From Pandoraea sp. (GTDB taxonomy: Bacteria > Pseudomonadota > Gammaproteobacteria > Burkholderiales > Burkholderiaceae): DNA of 64,000 nucleotides. The translations under genes and the position numbers were made by a program. The stretch's first letter is position 1. Every line of letters begins with the position of its first letter. The stretch is taken from the NCBI RefSeq assembly GCF_004297875.1, contig NZ_SCSK01000006.1, positions 62,001 through 126,000 of the forward strand, read 5' to 3'. Under the pieces are notes generated by a model that did not search any database, had not been told where the DNA came from, and worked only from the letters and a program-made list of their open reading frames with translations. Below, piece by piece: positions 35,648 through 43,929 of this stretch.

Positions 35648-35779
35648 ATGAGACGTTTGATTGCATTGGCACTGCTGGTCGGTGTCGTGCTGAGCGGCTG
35701 CAACACGATGCAGGGTGCCGGCAAGGACATCGAGCACGGTGGACAAGACCTGCAGGGCGCGGCACAGCGCAACAAGTAG
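35648..35779 (+). CDS. Entericidin A/B family small lipoprotein
   Basis: 43 residues. Signal sequence MRRLIALALLVGVVLSGC with lipobox LSGC, then NTMQGAGKDIEHGGQDLQ and a short polar end. This matches entericidin A/B toxin-antidote-type lipoproteins, abundant in the envelope under starvation or osmotic stress. Only one copy is present, so a paired toxin/antidote system is not evident. Followed by a clear terminator. Confidence 0.92.
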   Translation: MRRLIALALLVGVVLSGCNTMQGAGKDIEHGGQDLQGAAQRNK

Positions 35780-36152
35780 GTCCGCGCACCCGGCCGAATC
35801 GAAATGCCGATTCGGCCTTTTCCCGCGGTCCTGGCGCGGCGCGCGGGGAAGCGAACCAGCCAAGTTGTAATAAAACGTAACCGGGACAGCCCCATCCCCC
35901 CGCGCATCTTGCGTGGGCGCATCTCCAGGGAAGCGTTGTCGCGCGCCGCGACAACGGATGACAGCGTCGCGTCTGGCATTCAAGACCTTTTTGCCACCGC
36001 TCGGCGCTTCGCGGCGGTGAGAATTTGCAACAAATTACTTAACCGCACACCGGACAAAGCCGCTAAATTCAGGAGAGCAAGGGTCGTTCGTTGCGTGACT
36101 CAAGCACCATCTCGCGACCAAGCCGAAAAAAGATATCAGCAGGAGTATCCGT
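35780..36152. other. Spacer between entericidin gene and Pro/Tyr-rich protein gene
   Basis: 373 bp. Contains the terminator at 35792-35821, a strong GC hairpin with arms CGTTGTCGCG (35934-35943) and CGCGACAACG (35947-35956), and an A/T-richer part (36025-36070: ATTTGCAACAAATTACTTAA) that may hold the promoter of the next gene. No credible ORF. Confidence 0.5.
35792..35821 (+). terminator. Intrinsic terminator after entericidin gene
   Basis: GGCCGAATCG (35792-35801) pairs perfectly with CGATTCGGCC (35808-35817), loop of 6, followed by TTTT. Confidence 0.88.
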
Positions 36153-36440
36153 ATGAAAGCGAAGTTCGCCGCGCTCATGGTCACAGGGGTGGCATTGGCC
36201 GCCGGCCTGACAGGCACGGCGCAGGCCCACGTGTCGGTAGGCATCGGGATCGGCATTCCCTTCCCAGCGCCAGTGTACGTCGCACCGCCAGTGTATGTGG
36301 CCCCGCCTCCGCCGCCGCCGGTGATCTATCAGCCCAGCGTCGTCTATTACGGTCCGCCGCCGGGCTACTATGGCTATGGGCCTTACTATGGTCGTTACTA
36401 CCGCCGGGGCTATTGGCATCACGGCCACTGGCGTCGCTAG
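36153..36440 (+). CDS. Small exported Pro/Tyr/Gly-rich protein
   Basis: 95 residues. Signal peptide with cleavage after ALAAGLTGTAQA (about residue 25), then a low-complexity mature part: PAPVYVAPPVYVAPPPPPP repeats followed by Tyr/Gly-rich YYGPPPGYYGYG and a basic end WHHGHWRR. It resembles the PXPV-repeat exported proteins common in Burkholderiales. No catalytic motif. Function unknown; probably periplasmic or surface-exposed. Confidence 0.8.
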   Translation: MKAKFAALMVTGVALAAGLTGTAQAHVSVGIGIGIPFPAPVYVAPPVYVAPPPPPPVIYQPSVVYYGPPPGYYGYGPYYGRYYRRGYWHHGHWRR

Positions 36441-36480
36441 TCAAGCTAGGCACGGCAGCGGCCAGCGCGCCGCCGCCGAT

Positions 36481-37887
36481 TCAGACGCGGTATAGCATGC
36501 GCACGCCGCCCCAATGTCGGCCATGAACGAAAATCGGCGCTGACACGTCCTTCATGAGAGTGAATTCGCCGCCGCCCATATCGCGCCGATACGTTTGTAG
36601 CAAAAAGGGCCGCGTATTGCTGGCTGCGGCACTGCCTGTACGGTCGTCGAAAATGCGCCGGTTTCGGCAATGCGCGGCGTTCCACAGCGGATCGTTGGTC
36701 TGTGCGCTCGAATATTTCAGATTATGCGTCGGCACGTAGCCGTTCTCGTCAACCGCAAAACATGCGACGACGCGCTCATCGAGCGCCAGCAGGGGCTCCA
36801 GGATCTCGGGCAGCGCGCGGTCGGTGAAGGCCGTGACGCGCGTCATGAATTGCGGCGGGTCGGAGCCGGCAATCGGTTCATAGGTCCGATCGAAAATCGC
36901 CTCCTCGCTGATCGCCCGTTGCGCGAGCGCAGCCTCGAACAGCTTGCCCACGCGCCGGGCCGCTTGCTGCACGGTATTGATAAATGGCGTGTCGCCGGTC
37001 TTCACGCCGGTGTCGGCCGTCAGACCGATGAGGCTCTCCGATACGCTCAGACAACCGTTGATTCGAGCGCGCGCTTGCGCCATATTGTCGGCCGAACGAG
37101 CGACTTCGCCAGCCATCTGTTCGACGTGCTCCGACAGACTCACGCACTCGGTCTCGATGGCCTCGCTGGCATCGGCAATGTGGCTGGCCTGTTCATCAAA
37201 CGTCGTGAGCGCCTGAGCAGCCAGTTCGATTACTGTGCCGATCGCGTGTGTTCCTTCTCGCACCTGCGCGGCGCGCGCCATATTGGCACCGCTCTCGGCC
37301 ATCAGACGCTCGGCCCGCGCGGCAAGCGCGGCAAGCGTCGTCTCGATTTGCTGCGTTGCCTCGCCGGTTTGCGCGGCCAGGTGTTTGACTTCGGCGGCAA
37401 CCACTGCAAAGCTGCGCCCCGCCGGGCCGGCGCGTGCCGCCTCGATAGCCGCATTGAGCGCCAACAAGTGCGTTTGCCGTGCGATGACCGAAATACCCTC
37501 GGCGACTTTGCCCACGTGAAGCAATGCCTCGCTCAAACCACCTATTTCCTGTTCCATGCCGGCCACGCCTTCGGCCAGTCCATGAATGGTCTGTAGTGAC
37601 GCGTCAGCCGTCTTGCGCGAGCCCGCGACCTCGCTGCTGGCCTGCTGAGCCACCTGGCGAGCATGTCGTGCGGCGTCAGCAATGCGCTGGTTACCCTCGG
37701 CGGTATGCGAGGCAGTGCGGCGCAGTGCCTGGAAAACATCGGCCTGCCGCTTCAGGCGTGCCGCCACTTCCTCGACATGTCCAGCGATATCGCAGATTTC
37801 GATACCCAATTTGCCGGCCTGGCCAGCGATGTCTGTCATGACTCGCGTGGATTTCGTCGCGCCGCCGCCTCGTCGCCAAAGCCCCAT
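36481..37887 (-). CDS. Soluble methyl-accepting chemotaxis protein with C-terminal sensor domain
   Basis: 468 residues from ATG 37887 (MGLWRRGG), preceded by a G-rich site. It lacks any transmembrane helix. The signalling hairpin tip is recognisable ([20 protein letters not shown], then [18 protein letters not shown]), at about residues 130-180. After long coiled coils a C-terminal module of about 150 residues (from about 320; [65 protein letters not shown]) looks like a Cache/PAS-type fold. So sensing is probably cytoplasmic, at the C-terminus. No che genes are nearby. Confidence 0.88.
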   Translation of the reverse strand: MGLWRRGGGATKSTRVMTDIAGQAGKLGIEICDIAGHVEEVAARLKRQADVFQALRRTASHTAEGNQRIADAARHARQVAQQASSEVAGSRKTADASLQTIHGLAEGVAGMEQEIGGLSEALLHVGKVAEGISVIARQTHLLALNAAIEAARAGPAGRSFAVVAAEVKHLAAQTGEATQQIETTLAALAARAERLMAESGANMARAAQVREGTHAIGTVIELAAQALTTFDEQASHIADASEAIETECVSLSEHVEQMAGEVARSADNMAQARARINGCLSVSESLIGLTADTGVKTGDTPFINTVQQAARRVGKLFEAALAQRAISEEAIFDRTYEPIAGSDPPQFMTRVTAFTDRALPEILEPLLALDERVVACFAVDENGYVPTHNLKYSSAQTNDPLWNAAHCRNRRIFDDRTGSAAASNTRPFLLQTYRRDMGGGEFTLMKDVSAPIFVHGRHWGGVRMLYRV

Positions 37888-38084
37888 TGCCCGCCCCCGT
37901 TTCGTGGTGTACCGGAGTGATAACGGCCTTGCCGGCGCAAACTTGATGGACAAAACCCCTTATGGCGCGCGCACGCGGCCTTGTCGTAAGCTGGCGTCGG
38001 ACCCGGACAAATACATCAAAAATATCCGCGCAAAGCGCCGTGCCGTGGCGGCACCGGCGGCCCCGGGAGTCGAAGGTGATCTGG

Positions 38085-38576
38085 ATGAGACAAGAGACGC
38101 TCCGTGTTGCGCCGCGAGGCCGCAGCGCCTGGGTATGGCGCGCCGGCTGCGCGGTTCTGCTGAGTTGGCCGGCCGGTCAGTTGGCCCGCGCCGGACCCGA
38201 TTTCTTTATTCCGATTCCGGTAGTGCAGTGCGGCAAGGCCCTTTCCCTGCAAGTCGATCCCAGCGAAGCGCGCAACGCCGAATATCTCGGCGACCTGGAT
38301 ACCTATCGGGATGAAGAAGGCGCCTACATCGTCCAGGCCATCGCCGAGGTGTGCGGCGAGAATTCACGCTATCGAACGCTGATGATGCAGCGGGTCGACA
38401 GAATCTACGTTGCTTACTCACCCGGGCAATACAATCCGATTCCCTACCTGGCAGGCCGCACCCTGATCGTGGCAACACCGCACGATGGCATGTTCAACAG
38501 CCATGTATTTCGCCGCGAACTGCGTCACGCACTGGAGCGGGGCTGGCCCACCGCGACATTGAACGAACGGCAATAA
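38085..38576 (+). CDS. Hypothetical exported protein
   Basis: 163 residues from ATG 38085 (MRQETLRVAPRGRSAWVWRA). A basic start and a hydrophobic stretch CAVLLSWPAGQLARAG suggest a signal peptide ending near residue 36. The mature part has FFIPIPVVQCGKALSLQV, two further Cys positions and no motif I recognise. The frame extends upstream to 37962, but those residues look non-coding. Its stop lies 9 bp from the end of the convergent AraC gene. I do not recognise the family. Confidence 0.65.
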   Translation: MRQETLRVAPRGRSAWVWRAGCAVLLSWPAGQLARAGPDFFIPIPVVQCGKALSLQVDPSEARNAEYLGDLDTYRDEEGAYIVQAIAEVCGENSRYRTLMMQRVDRIYVAYSPGQYNPIPYLAGRTLIVATPHDGMFNSHVFRRELRHALERGWPTATLNERQ

Positions 38577-38585
38577 TGGCCCGGC

Positions 38586-39506
38586 TTATGCGCAGCCGGG
38601 CTCGCCGCGCAAAGCACGGACATACTGGCGCGGCGTCAAACCAGTCAGGCGGCGAAACCGTTCGGTGAAATGGCTCTGTCCGCTGAAGCCGCACATCAAG
38701 GCGATTTCGGCCAGCCCGTGCCGCCGGTCGGCGAGCAGGCGCCTGGCCATTTCGATGCGCTGGCGCATGACAAAGCCATGCGGACTTTCGCCCGTCGAGT
38801 GCTTGAACTGCCTGGCGAAGTGATAGGGGCTGAGCGACGCCTCAGCGGCCAGCCTGTCGAGCGACAGCGGCTGGTCGAGATGGGCCGAAATATAGTCGCA
38901 CACTCGCCGCAGGCTGAGCGGCGTCAGTCCGCCCCGCGCCGCCCCGGCCCGCATCGGCCGACCGTCGGTGTAGCGTGCCAACAGATAGGTCAGTAGCATT
39001 TGCCCCGCGTAGCTCAGGGTCAGGCGATCGGCCGGCTCCCGCCAGTCCAGCGGCAGCAGCGTCGAGCGCAGCGCGTTGTCAAGGTACCCGTCGCGGAAAA
39101 ATGTCAGGTCCCGCAGCGTCAACCTGTCCGGGTCTTGATCGAAGATCTCGAGCGCCGCCCGCTCGAAGACCTGAAGCGGTACGTACAAATGCAGCAGACT
39201 GACTTCGCCGGCGACGTCCCAGTCAGTGCTGACGCCGGCCGGCATCAAACACAGCGTACCCGCGCCGCCGCCGGCGAGCTGTTGCCCCGCCATGCGGCGA
39301 CGAATGCCGGCGCCGCCGTCGACATACAGGCTCAGCGTGTGATGCCCAGGCACCTCGTAACGCGTAAAAACGGTCTCGTTGCGCTGCCACAGCGCGATGC
39401 CGATGCCGCTCTCCAGGGATGCCGACGAGCGCAATGGCACACCATGCTCGCGCAGGTGGTTGAAAATGGTGAAATTGCCCAGGGCATTGACTTGATCAGT
39501 AGGCAT
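38586..39506 (-). CDS. AraC family transcriptional regulator
   Basis: 306 residues. The N-terminal half is a cupin-like sensor (TRYEVPGHHTLSLYVDGG). The C-terminal DNA-binding part (about 205-300) has LDRLAAEASLSPYHFARQFK and LAEIALMCGFSGQSHFTERF, both helix-turn-helix units. It is divergent from the EamA transporter gene with a 171-bp spacer containing a widely spaced 10-bp inverted repeat. Likely regulator of that transporter. Confidence 0.93.
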   Translation of the reverse strand: MPTDQVNALGNFTIFNHLREHGVPLRSSASLESGIGIALWQRNETVFTRYEVPGHHTLSLYVDGGAGIRRRMAGQQLAGGGAGTLCLMPAGVSTDWDVAGEVSLLHLYVPLQVFERAALEIFDQDPDRLTLRDLTFFRDGYLDNALRSTLLPLDWREPADRLTLSYAGQMLLTYLLARYTDGRPMRAGAARGGLTPLSLRRVCDYISAHLDQPLSLDRLAAEASLSPYHFARQFKHSTGESPHGFVMRQRIEMARRLLADRRHGLAEIALMCGFSGQSHFTERFRRLTGLTPRQYVRALRGEPGCA

Positions 39507-39677
39507 GGCTCGCGTCCTTCCGTGCGCAGAGTCTAGCGTTTCGCCCGATCGCCCACAAGCGGGTTCGCCGCGTCACGCCCCTTGGCGCAAATTTTCGATA
39601 AAACCGCATGCGCGCGACAGACCGCCGGCCGATCGGGCGTTATCTTGCAGGATGGATCAATTACCGTCTTCTCACCC

Positions 39678-40565
39678 ATGACAGCTTTTTTGTTTACAGC
39701 ACTCGTATTGGCCTGGGGTTTCACCTGGTTTGCGATCAAACTGCAACTCGGTGTCGTGCCGCCGGAGATATCGATTTGCTATCGGTTCCTGGTTGCTGCG
39801 AGCCTGTTGTGGATCGGCCTGGCGCTCGCGCGTCGCTTGCGCCCGGTGCCATGGCGCGCCCATGGCTGGATCGCTCTGCTCGGCGTGACGCTGTTCAGCC
39901 TGAATTTCATTCTGATTTACTCGGCCACGCAAACCGTGGCGAGCGGCATCGTCTCGGTGTTATTCACCTTTGCCACGGTCTTCAATGCGCTCAATCAATG
40001 GCTCTTCATGCGCCGCACGCCGCAACCCAAGGTGCTCGCCGGCGCGGGCATGGGCATCCTCGGTATCGCGCTGCTGTTCAGTCACGAGATGCAGTACCTG
40101 CACGGTGGCCGCGCGCAAACGCTCGGGGTGGGCCTGGCGATTGCCGGGACATACGTGTTTTCGCTGGGCAATCTGGTCTCGATGCGCGCGACTCGTAACG
40201 GGATCGATTTGCCGAATGTGATGGTGCGGGGCATGAGTTGGGGCGCGTTGTTTCTGGCGTTGTTCGCGCTGGCGCGCGGCGCGCATTTTGTCCTGCCACC
40301 CACCCCGGTCTACGTGCTTAGCCTGCTTTATTTGGCCGTGCCCGGCTCGATTCTGGGCTTCTTCGCGTATCTCTCGCTTGTCGCTCGCATCGGCGCCGAT
40401 CGCGCAGCTTATGCTACCGTCCTGTTCCCGGTGGTCGCGCTGGGAGTATCGACGGTGCTCGAGGGTTATGTCTGGACACCCTGGGCATTCGCTGGCCTGG
40501 CGTTGATTTTGTGCGGGAATGTGGTGATTTTCTCGCGCTGGCCACTGCCCCGGCTGGCGCGGTAA
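39678..40565 (+). CDS. EamA/DMT family transporter
   Basis: 295 residues from ATG 39678; the ribosome site is weak and a TTG at 39642 is possible. Ten hydrophobic helices in two EamA repeats, starting MTAFLFTALVLAWGFTWFAI (the WGF/W motif of helix 1) and including YSATQTVASGIVSVLFTF. Drug/metabolite exporter superfamily, often amino-acid or metabolite efflux. The divergent AraC gene is the probable regulator. The substrate is unknown. Confidence 0.9.
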   Translation: MTAFLFTALVLAWGFTWFAIKLQLGVVPPEISICYRFLVAASLLWIGLALARRLRPVPWRAHGWIALLGVTLFSLNFILIYSATQTVASGIVSVLFTFATVFNALNQWLFMRRTPQPKVLAGAGMGILGIALLFSHEMQYLHGGRAQTLGVGLAIAGTYVFSLGNLVSMRATRNGIDLPNVMVRGMSWGALFLALFALARGAHFVLPPTPVYVLSLLYLAVPGSILGFFAYLSLVARIGADRAAYATVLFPVVALGVSTVLEGYVWTPWAFAGLALILCGNVVIFSRWPLPRLAR

Positions 40566-40679
40566 GGCGCGGCCAGCGCCCTGAGTCGTCGCACCGGCCG
40601 GGCCCGTTGCTTGCACGACGATCTATTGGGAAATGCATTATTTGATATTATTTTCATATTCTTCCCCGATAAATCGTCC

Positions 40680-41597
40680 ATGACGCCCGACCAATTGCTG
40701 ACTTTCGCCACGGTGGCGGAGCTGGGTAACATCAGTCACGCCGCCGAGGCGCTGCATCTTTCGCAGCCGGCGGTCTCGGGACAATTGCGCCTGTTGCAGG
40801 AGGAGTTTGGCGAGCCGCTTTACCGGCGCGATGGACGCGGCATCCGACTCACCGCCACCGGTCAGCAATTGGCGGCCTACGCCGGCAAGTTGCGCCAGGA
40901 CTACCGGCAGATTCTGGCGTACCGCAATGCCCTGCGCGGGTTGGAGACCGGCACCCTGCGCCTGGGCGCGAGCACGACGCCAGCCAGCTATCTGCTGCCT
41001 TACCTGATTGCCGAGTTTCATCAGCGTTATCCAGCGGTGTCGATCGACGTCATCGACGGCAACACCACGGAAATCGTTGAACTGCTGCCGACGCTGGACA
41101 TCGGCTTTATCGAAGGTCCGATTCCCCCCAGTCTTGGCCCGGACATCGCGATACGGCCCTGGCACGAGGACGAGGTCGTGGCGATCGCCCGCGCCGACCA
41201 TCCGCTGGCCCGGCAGTATCCGGATGGCGCGGCCTTGAAGCAACTCGCCGCCTATCCGCTGGTGCAGCGCGAATCCGGATCCGGGGTCCGCCAATTGGTG
41301 GAGCGCGCGTTTGCAGTCGCAGGGCTCGAGCCTCGCGTCGCCCTCGATCTGGCGGGCGTCGAGGGCGTCAAGGAGGCGGTGCGCGCCGGCATGGGCATCG
41401 GCTTTGTCTCGGCCATGTCGATGCGTCACGAGGACGACGTGCTGGCGACGTTGCGGGTCGATCCGCCTCTTGGACTCAAGCGCCTGCTGACTGCCCTGGT
41501 GCCCCACGCCGACATGCCGACACGCACCGCCCAGCGCTTCCTGTCACTCTGTTTTCCGGACGCCGACGCGCCGCCGGCCGGGACCTCGTCCGGTTAA
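40680..41597 (+). CDS. LysR family transcriptional regulator
   Basis: 305 residues from ATG 40680 (MTPDQLLTFATVAELGNISHAAEALHLSQPAVSGQLRLL in pieces: MTPDQLLTFATVAELGNIS, AEALHLSQPAVSGQ). Normal effector domain (LRLGASTTPASYLLPYLIAE, IGFIEGPIPP). Similar to YeiE/CysB-like regulators of the Gram-negative sulfur and stress regulons, but the target is not evident. It is not divergent from any gene: the EamA gene is upstream in the same direction and the epimerase gene converges with a 4-bp stop overlap. Confidence 0.92.
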   Translation: MTPDQLLTFATVAELGNISHAAEALHLSQPAVSGQLRLLQEEFGEPLYRRDGRGIRLTATGQQLAAYAGKLRQDYRQILAYRNALRGLETGTLRLGASTTPASYLLPYLIAEFHQRYPAVSIDVIDGNTTEIVELLPTLDIGFIEGPIPPSLGPDIAIRPWHEDEVVAIARADHPLARQYPDGAALKQLAAYPLVQRESGSGVRQLVERAFAVAGLEPRVALDLAGVEGVKEAVRAGMGIGFVSAMSMRHEDDVLATLRVDPPLGLKRLLTALVPHADMPTRTAQRFLSLCFPDADAPPAGTSSG

Positions 41598-42631
41598 GCG
41601 ACCGTATCGCGCGCCGGAACGAACGATTGACCGCCGTACAACGCGTTGAGCAGCGCGTCAACCGTGGGATACCGCAGCGCGTAACCCAACTCCTGCTTCA
41701 AGCGCCGATTGTCGAGTCGGCGTGATTCGCACATGAACGACCATAGTGCGGGCGGCATTTGCTGCCGCGCCTGTGCTCGTGTCAGACGCGGTGCGCGTGC
41801 GAGGCCGGCGGCATCGGCCACCCGATCGAAGTAATCCGCCATTTTCAGATGCGTGTCGTCGCTGGCATGGATCACTCGTTGCGGCTTGCCACGCCACAGC
41901 GCACGCACCAGAATCGCAGCCAGGTCGTCGGCATGGATGTGGTTGGTGTAGACGTCATCTTCGGCGCGCAAGGCCGGCGTTCCCTTGGCCAGACGAGCCA
42001 ATGGCAGCCGATTGGCCGCATAGATCCCGGGGATACGCACAATCGTGTTGTGCCAGCCCGACGCGCCCGGGTCGGGCGCGGCAGCACTACGCCACGCCGC
42101 GCGCGTGCGCGCCGCACGGCCGCTTGCAACGCGAGGCCGGCGCGCGCCCAGGCGGCGAACCGCTTGCTCGGCATCGACCCGACGCACGGCACGCGCGGAT
42201 GCCGGCCTCACTGGCCGGGTCTCGTCCACCCACGCGCCGCCGCAGTCGCCATAAACCCCGCTGGTACTGGCGTAGACGAGCGTGCATCCAGCCGCACCTG
42301 CAAACCGCTCGGGTACAATACCGGGCTTGGCAAAGCGCAGTGTGTTGAGCAAATGGCGGGTGCGCGAGTCGAGAGCGCCGGTGGGCGGTGGCGGTGCCAG
42401 ATGCAGCACGCGCGATGCCACATGCCGCAGGCGCCGCAAGCTGCCCGGATGATCGAGGTCGCCGAGCAACGGCACTGCACCCGCCTCGCGCAGCGGCGCG
42501 CGACGCGACGCCTGCGAGGTCAGCGCGAACACCCGGAAACGCTTGCGCAACAATGGCAGACAACGCATACCGACGTCGCCGCAGCCGACGATCAGGATGC
42601 GAGGACGCCCCAGTTTTTTCAGTGATTTCAT
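41594..42631 (-). CDS. NAD-dependent epimerase/dehydratase-like protein (SDR, YeeZ-like)
   Basis: 345 residues. The N-terminal Rossmann motif RILIVGCGDVGMRCLPLL fits the atypical-5 SDR group (GxGDVG). A conserved catalytic-type segment LVYASTSGVYGDCGGAWVDET contains the S/T-x-x-YG equivalent, and later come RIPGIYAANRLPLARL and NHIHADDLAAIL. A 40-residue Arg/Ala-rich insertion (about 150-190) is probably flexible. Function unknown; members of this group are annotated as sugar-nucleotide epimerases without proof. It is 15 bp from the divergent reductase gene start. Confidence 0.85.
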   Translation of the reverse strand: MKSLKKLGRPRILIVGCGDVGMRCLPLLRKRFRVFALTSQASRRAPLREAGAVPLLGDLDHPGSLRRLRHVASRVLHLAPPPPTGALDSRTRHLLNTLRFAKPGIVPERFAGAAGCTLVYASTSGVYGDCGGAWVDETRPVRPASARAVRRVDAEQAVRRLGARRPRVASGRAARTRAAWRSAAAPDPGASGWHNTIVRIPGIYAANRLPLARLAKGTPALRAEDDVYTNHIHADDLAAILVRALWRGKPQRVIHASDDTHLKMADYFDRVADAAGLARAPRLTRAQARQQMPPALWSFMCESRRLDNRRLKQELGYALRYPTVDALLNALYGGQSFVPARDTVA

Positions 42632-42646
42632 TTAGCGGATTGTAGT

Positions 42647-43672
42647 ATGTCTTATAACGTAACGATCCAACCCAGTGGTCGGCAATTTCAGGTCGAAGAG
42701 GGCGAAGCAGTGCTCAGCGCCGCATTGCGGCAGGGTATCGGCTTGCCATACGGCTGCAAGAATGGCGGTTGCGGTTCCTGCAAAAGCCGGATTGTGGAAG
42801 GCTCGATCGAGCAAGGCGCGCACTCGCACACGGCGCTGCCCCAGGATGAACAAACGCGCGGCATGGCGCTGCTGTGCTGCGCCCACGCCCGCTCGGATCT
42901 GGTGATCGAAAGTCGTGAGGTCACGGGCGTGGGCGACATTCCGGTCAAGCGGCTGCCGTGCCGGGTGGCCAAACTGGAGCGCCGCACCGACGACGTCATG
43001 GTGATCCAGCTGCAATTGCCGGCCAACGAGCGGCTGCAGTTTCTCGCCGGACAGTATCTCGAGTTTATCCTCAAGGACGGCAAGCGCCGCAGTTATTCGA
43101 TGGCCTGCGCACCGCACCAGGATGGTCCGCTCGAATTGCACGTGCGACACACGCCGGGGGGAGTGTTCACCGATCACGTCTTCGGCGCCATGAAAGAACG
43201 CGACATTTTGCGCTTCGAAGCGCCGCTGGGTACCTTCTTCCTGCGCGAGGATACCGACAAGCCCATCGTGCTGCTGGCCTCCGGCACCGGTTTCGCACCG
43301 CTCAAGGCGATCGTCGAGCACGCGCTGCACAAGGGTATCGCGCGGCCCATGACGCTCTACTGGGGCGGGCGACGCCGCAAAGATATCTATATGGCCGAGC
43401 TGGCCGAGCAATGGGCACGCGAAGTGCCGAACTTCACCTTCGTGCCGGTGCTGTCCGAGGCCGATGCCGCCGATCACTGGCAAGGCCGGACCGGCTTCGT
43501 CCATCACGCGGTCATGCAGGATCTGCCGGACTTGAGCGGCCATGAGGTCTACGCCTGCGGCGCGCCTGTCATGGTCGAGTCGGCGCGTCGCGAGTTCTCG
43601 GCACATTGCGGTTTGCCGGCCGAGGCTTTTTACGCGGACGCCTTCACCACCGAGGCCGATCTGGCCGCCTAG
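42647..43672 (+). CDS. 2Fe-2S ferredoxin/FAD reductase (CDP-6-deoxy-delta-3,4-glucoseen reductase-like)
   Basis: 341 residues in three domains: an N-terminal plant-type ferredoxin ([15 protein letters not shown] and LLCCAHA supply the four cluster cysteines), an FAD-binding FNR domain ([10 protein letters not shown], the RxYS FAD motif) and an NAD-binding domain ([25 protein letters not shown]). This is the layout of AscD-type and oxygenase reductase components (VanB/BenC-like). It is commonly annotated as CDP-6-deoxyglucoseen reductase, but there are no deoxysugar genes nearby, so a general NADH-to-protein electron carrier role is as likely. Confidence 0.9.
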   Translation: MSYNVTIQPSGRQFQVEEGEAVLSAALRQGIGLPYGCKNGGCGSCKSRIVEGSIEQGAHSHTALPQDEQTRGMALLCCAHARSDLVIESREVTGVGDIPVKRLPCRVAKLERRTDDVMVIQLQLPANERLQFLAGQYLEFILKDGKRRSYSMACAPHQDGPLELHVRHTPGGVFTDHVFGAMKERDILRFEAPLGTFFLREDTDKPIVLLASGTGFAPLKAIVEHALHKGIARPMTLYWGGRRRKDIYMAELAEQWAREVPNFTFVPVLSEADAADHWQGRTGFVHHAVMQDLPDLSGHEVYACGAPVMVESARREFSAHCGLPAEAFYADAFTTEADLAA

Positions 43673-43726
43673 CAAGCCGCGCGGGAGCGATTGTGCGAAA
43701 CCTGCAACATGGCACGCGCCAAGGTT

Positions 43727-43756
43727 TTGACAAGCCTGCCGCCTTGGCCGTATGCT
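43727..43756 (+). promoter_or_regulatory. Candidate promoter for the argD-like gene and its leader
   Basis: TTGACA (43727-43732) and TATGCT (43751-43756), 18 bp apart. The transcript would start near 43763. This is the strongest promoter match between the reductase stop (43672) and the argD-like start (43930), and no room for a promoter is left after the terminator at 43867-43900. Confidence 0.6.
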
Positions 43757-43762
43757 TCGCCC

Positions 43763-43846
43763 ATGAACTGCCGCCAGACCTTTATCCGACGCCGCCGCAC
43801 GTTGCTCCCTCCGGGGCGCCGCGCGGCTCGTCTTGGATTGCGCTGA
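43763..43846 (+). CDS. Possible arginine-rich leader peptide
   Basis: 27-codon ORF, ATG 43763 to TGA 43844-43846. Nine of 27 residues are arginine: positions 4, 9, 10, 11, 12, 19, 20, 23 and 27, with a run of four. It sits between a promoter and an intrinsic terminator that precede an acetylornithine aminotransferase-like gene, the classic order of a transcription attenuator. No ribosome site is visible and the ATG lies at the predicted transcript start, so translation would be leaderless. Arginine-rich ORFs arise easily in GC-rich DNA, so this is tentative. Confidence 0.35.
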   Translation: MNCRQTFIRRRRTLLPPGRRAARLGLR

Positions 43847-43866
43847 ACGCAGTCAGCAAACATACG

Positions 43867-43900
43867 AAGGCCACGGGCGATCCCCGTGGCCTTTATCTTT
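43867..43900 (+). terminator. Intrinsic terminator/attenuator before the argD-like gene
   Basis: AAGGCCACGGG (43867-43877) pairs perfectly with CCCGTGGCCTT (43883-43893) around a 5-nt loop, followed by TATCTTTT. It lies only 30 bp before the ATG at 43930, so any promoter for that gene must be upstream and read through it. It could alternatively be just the terminator of the reductase gene. Confidence 0.82.
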
Positions 43901-43929
43901 TCGATCCCCGCCTTTCAATGGAGTCAGCC

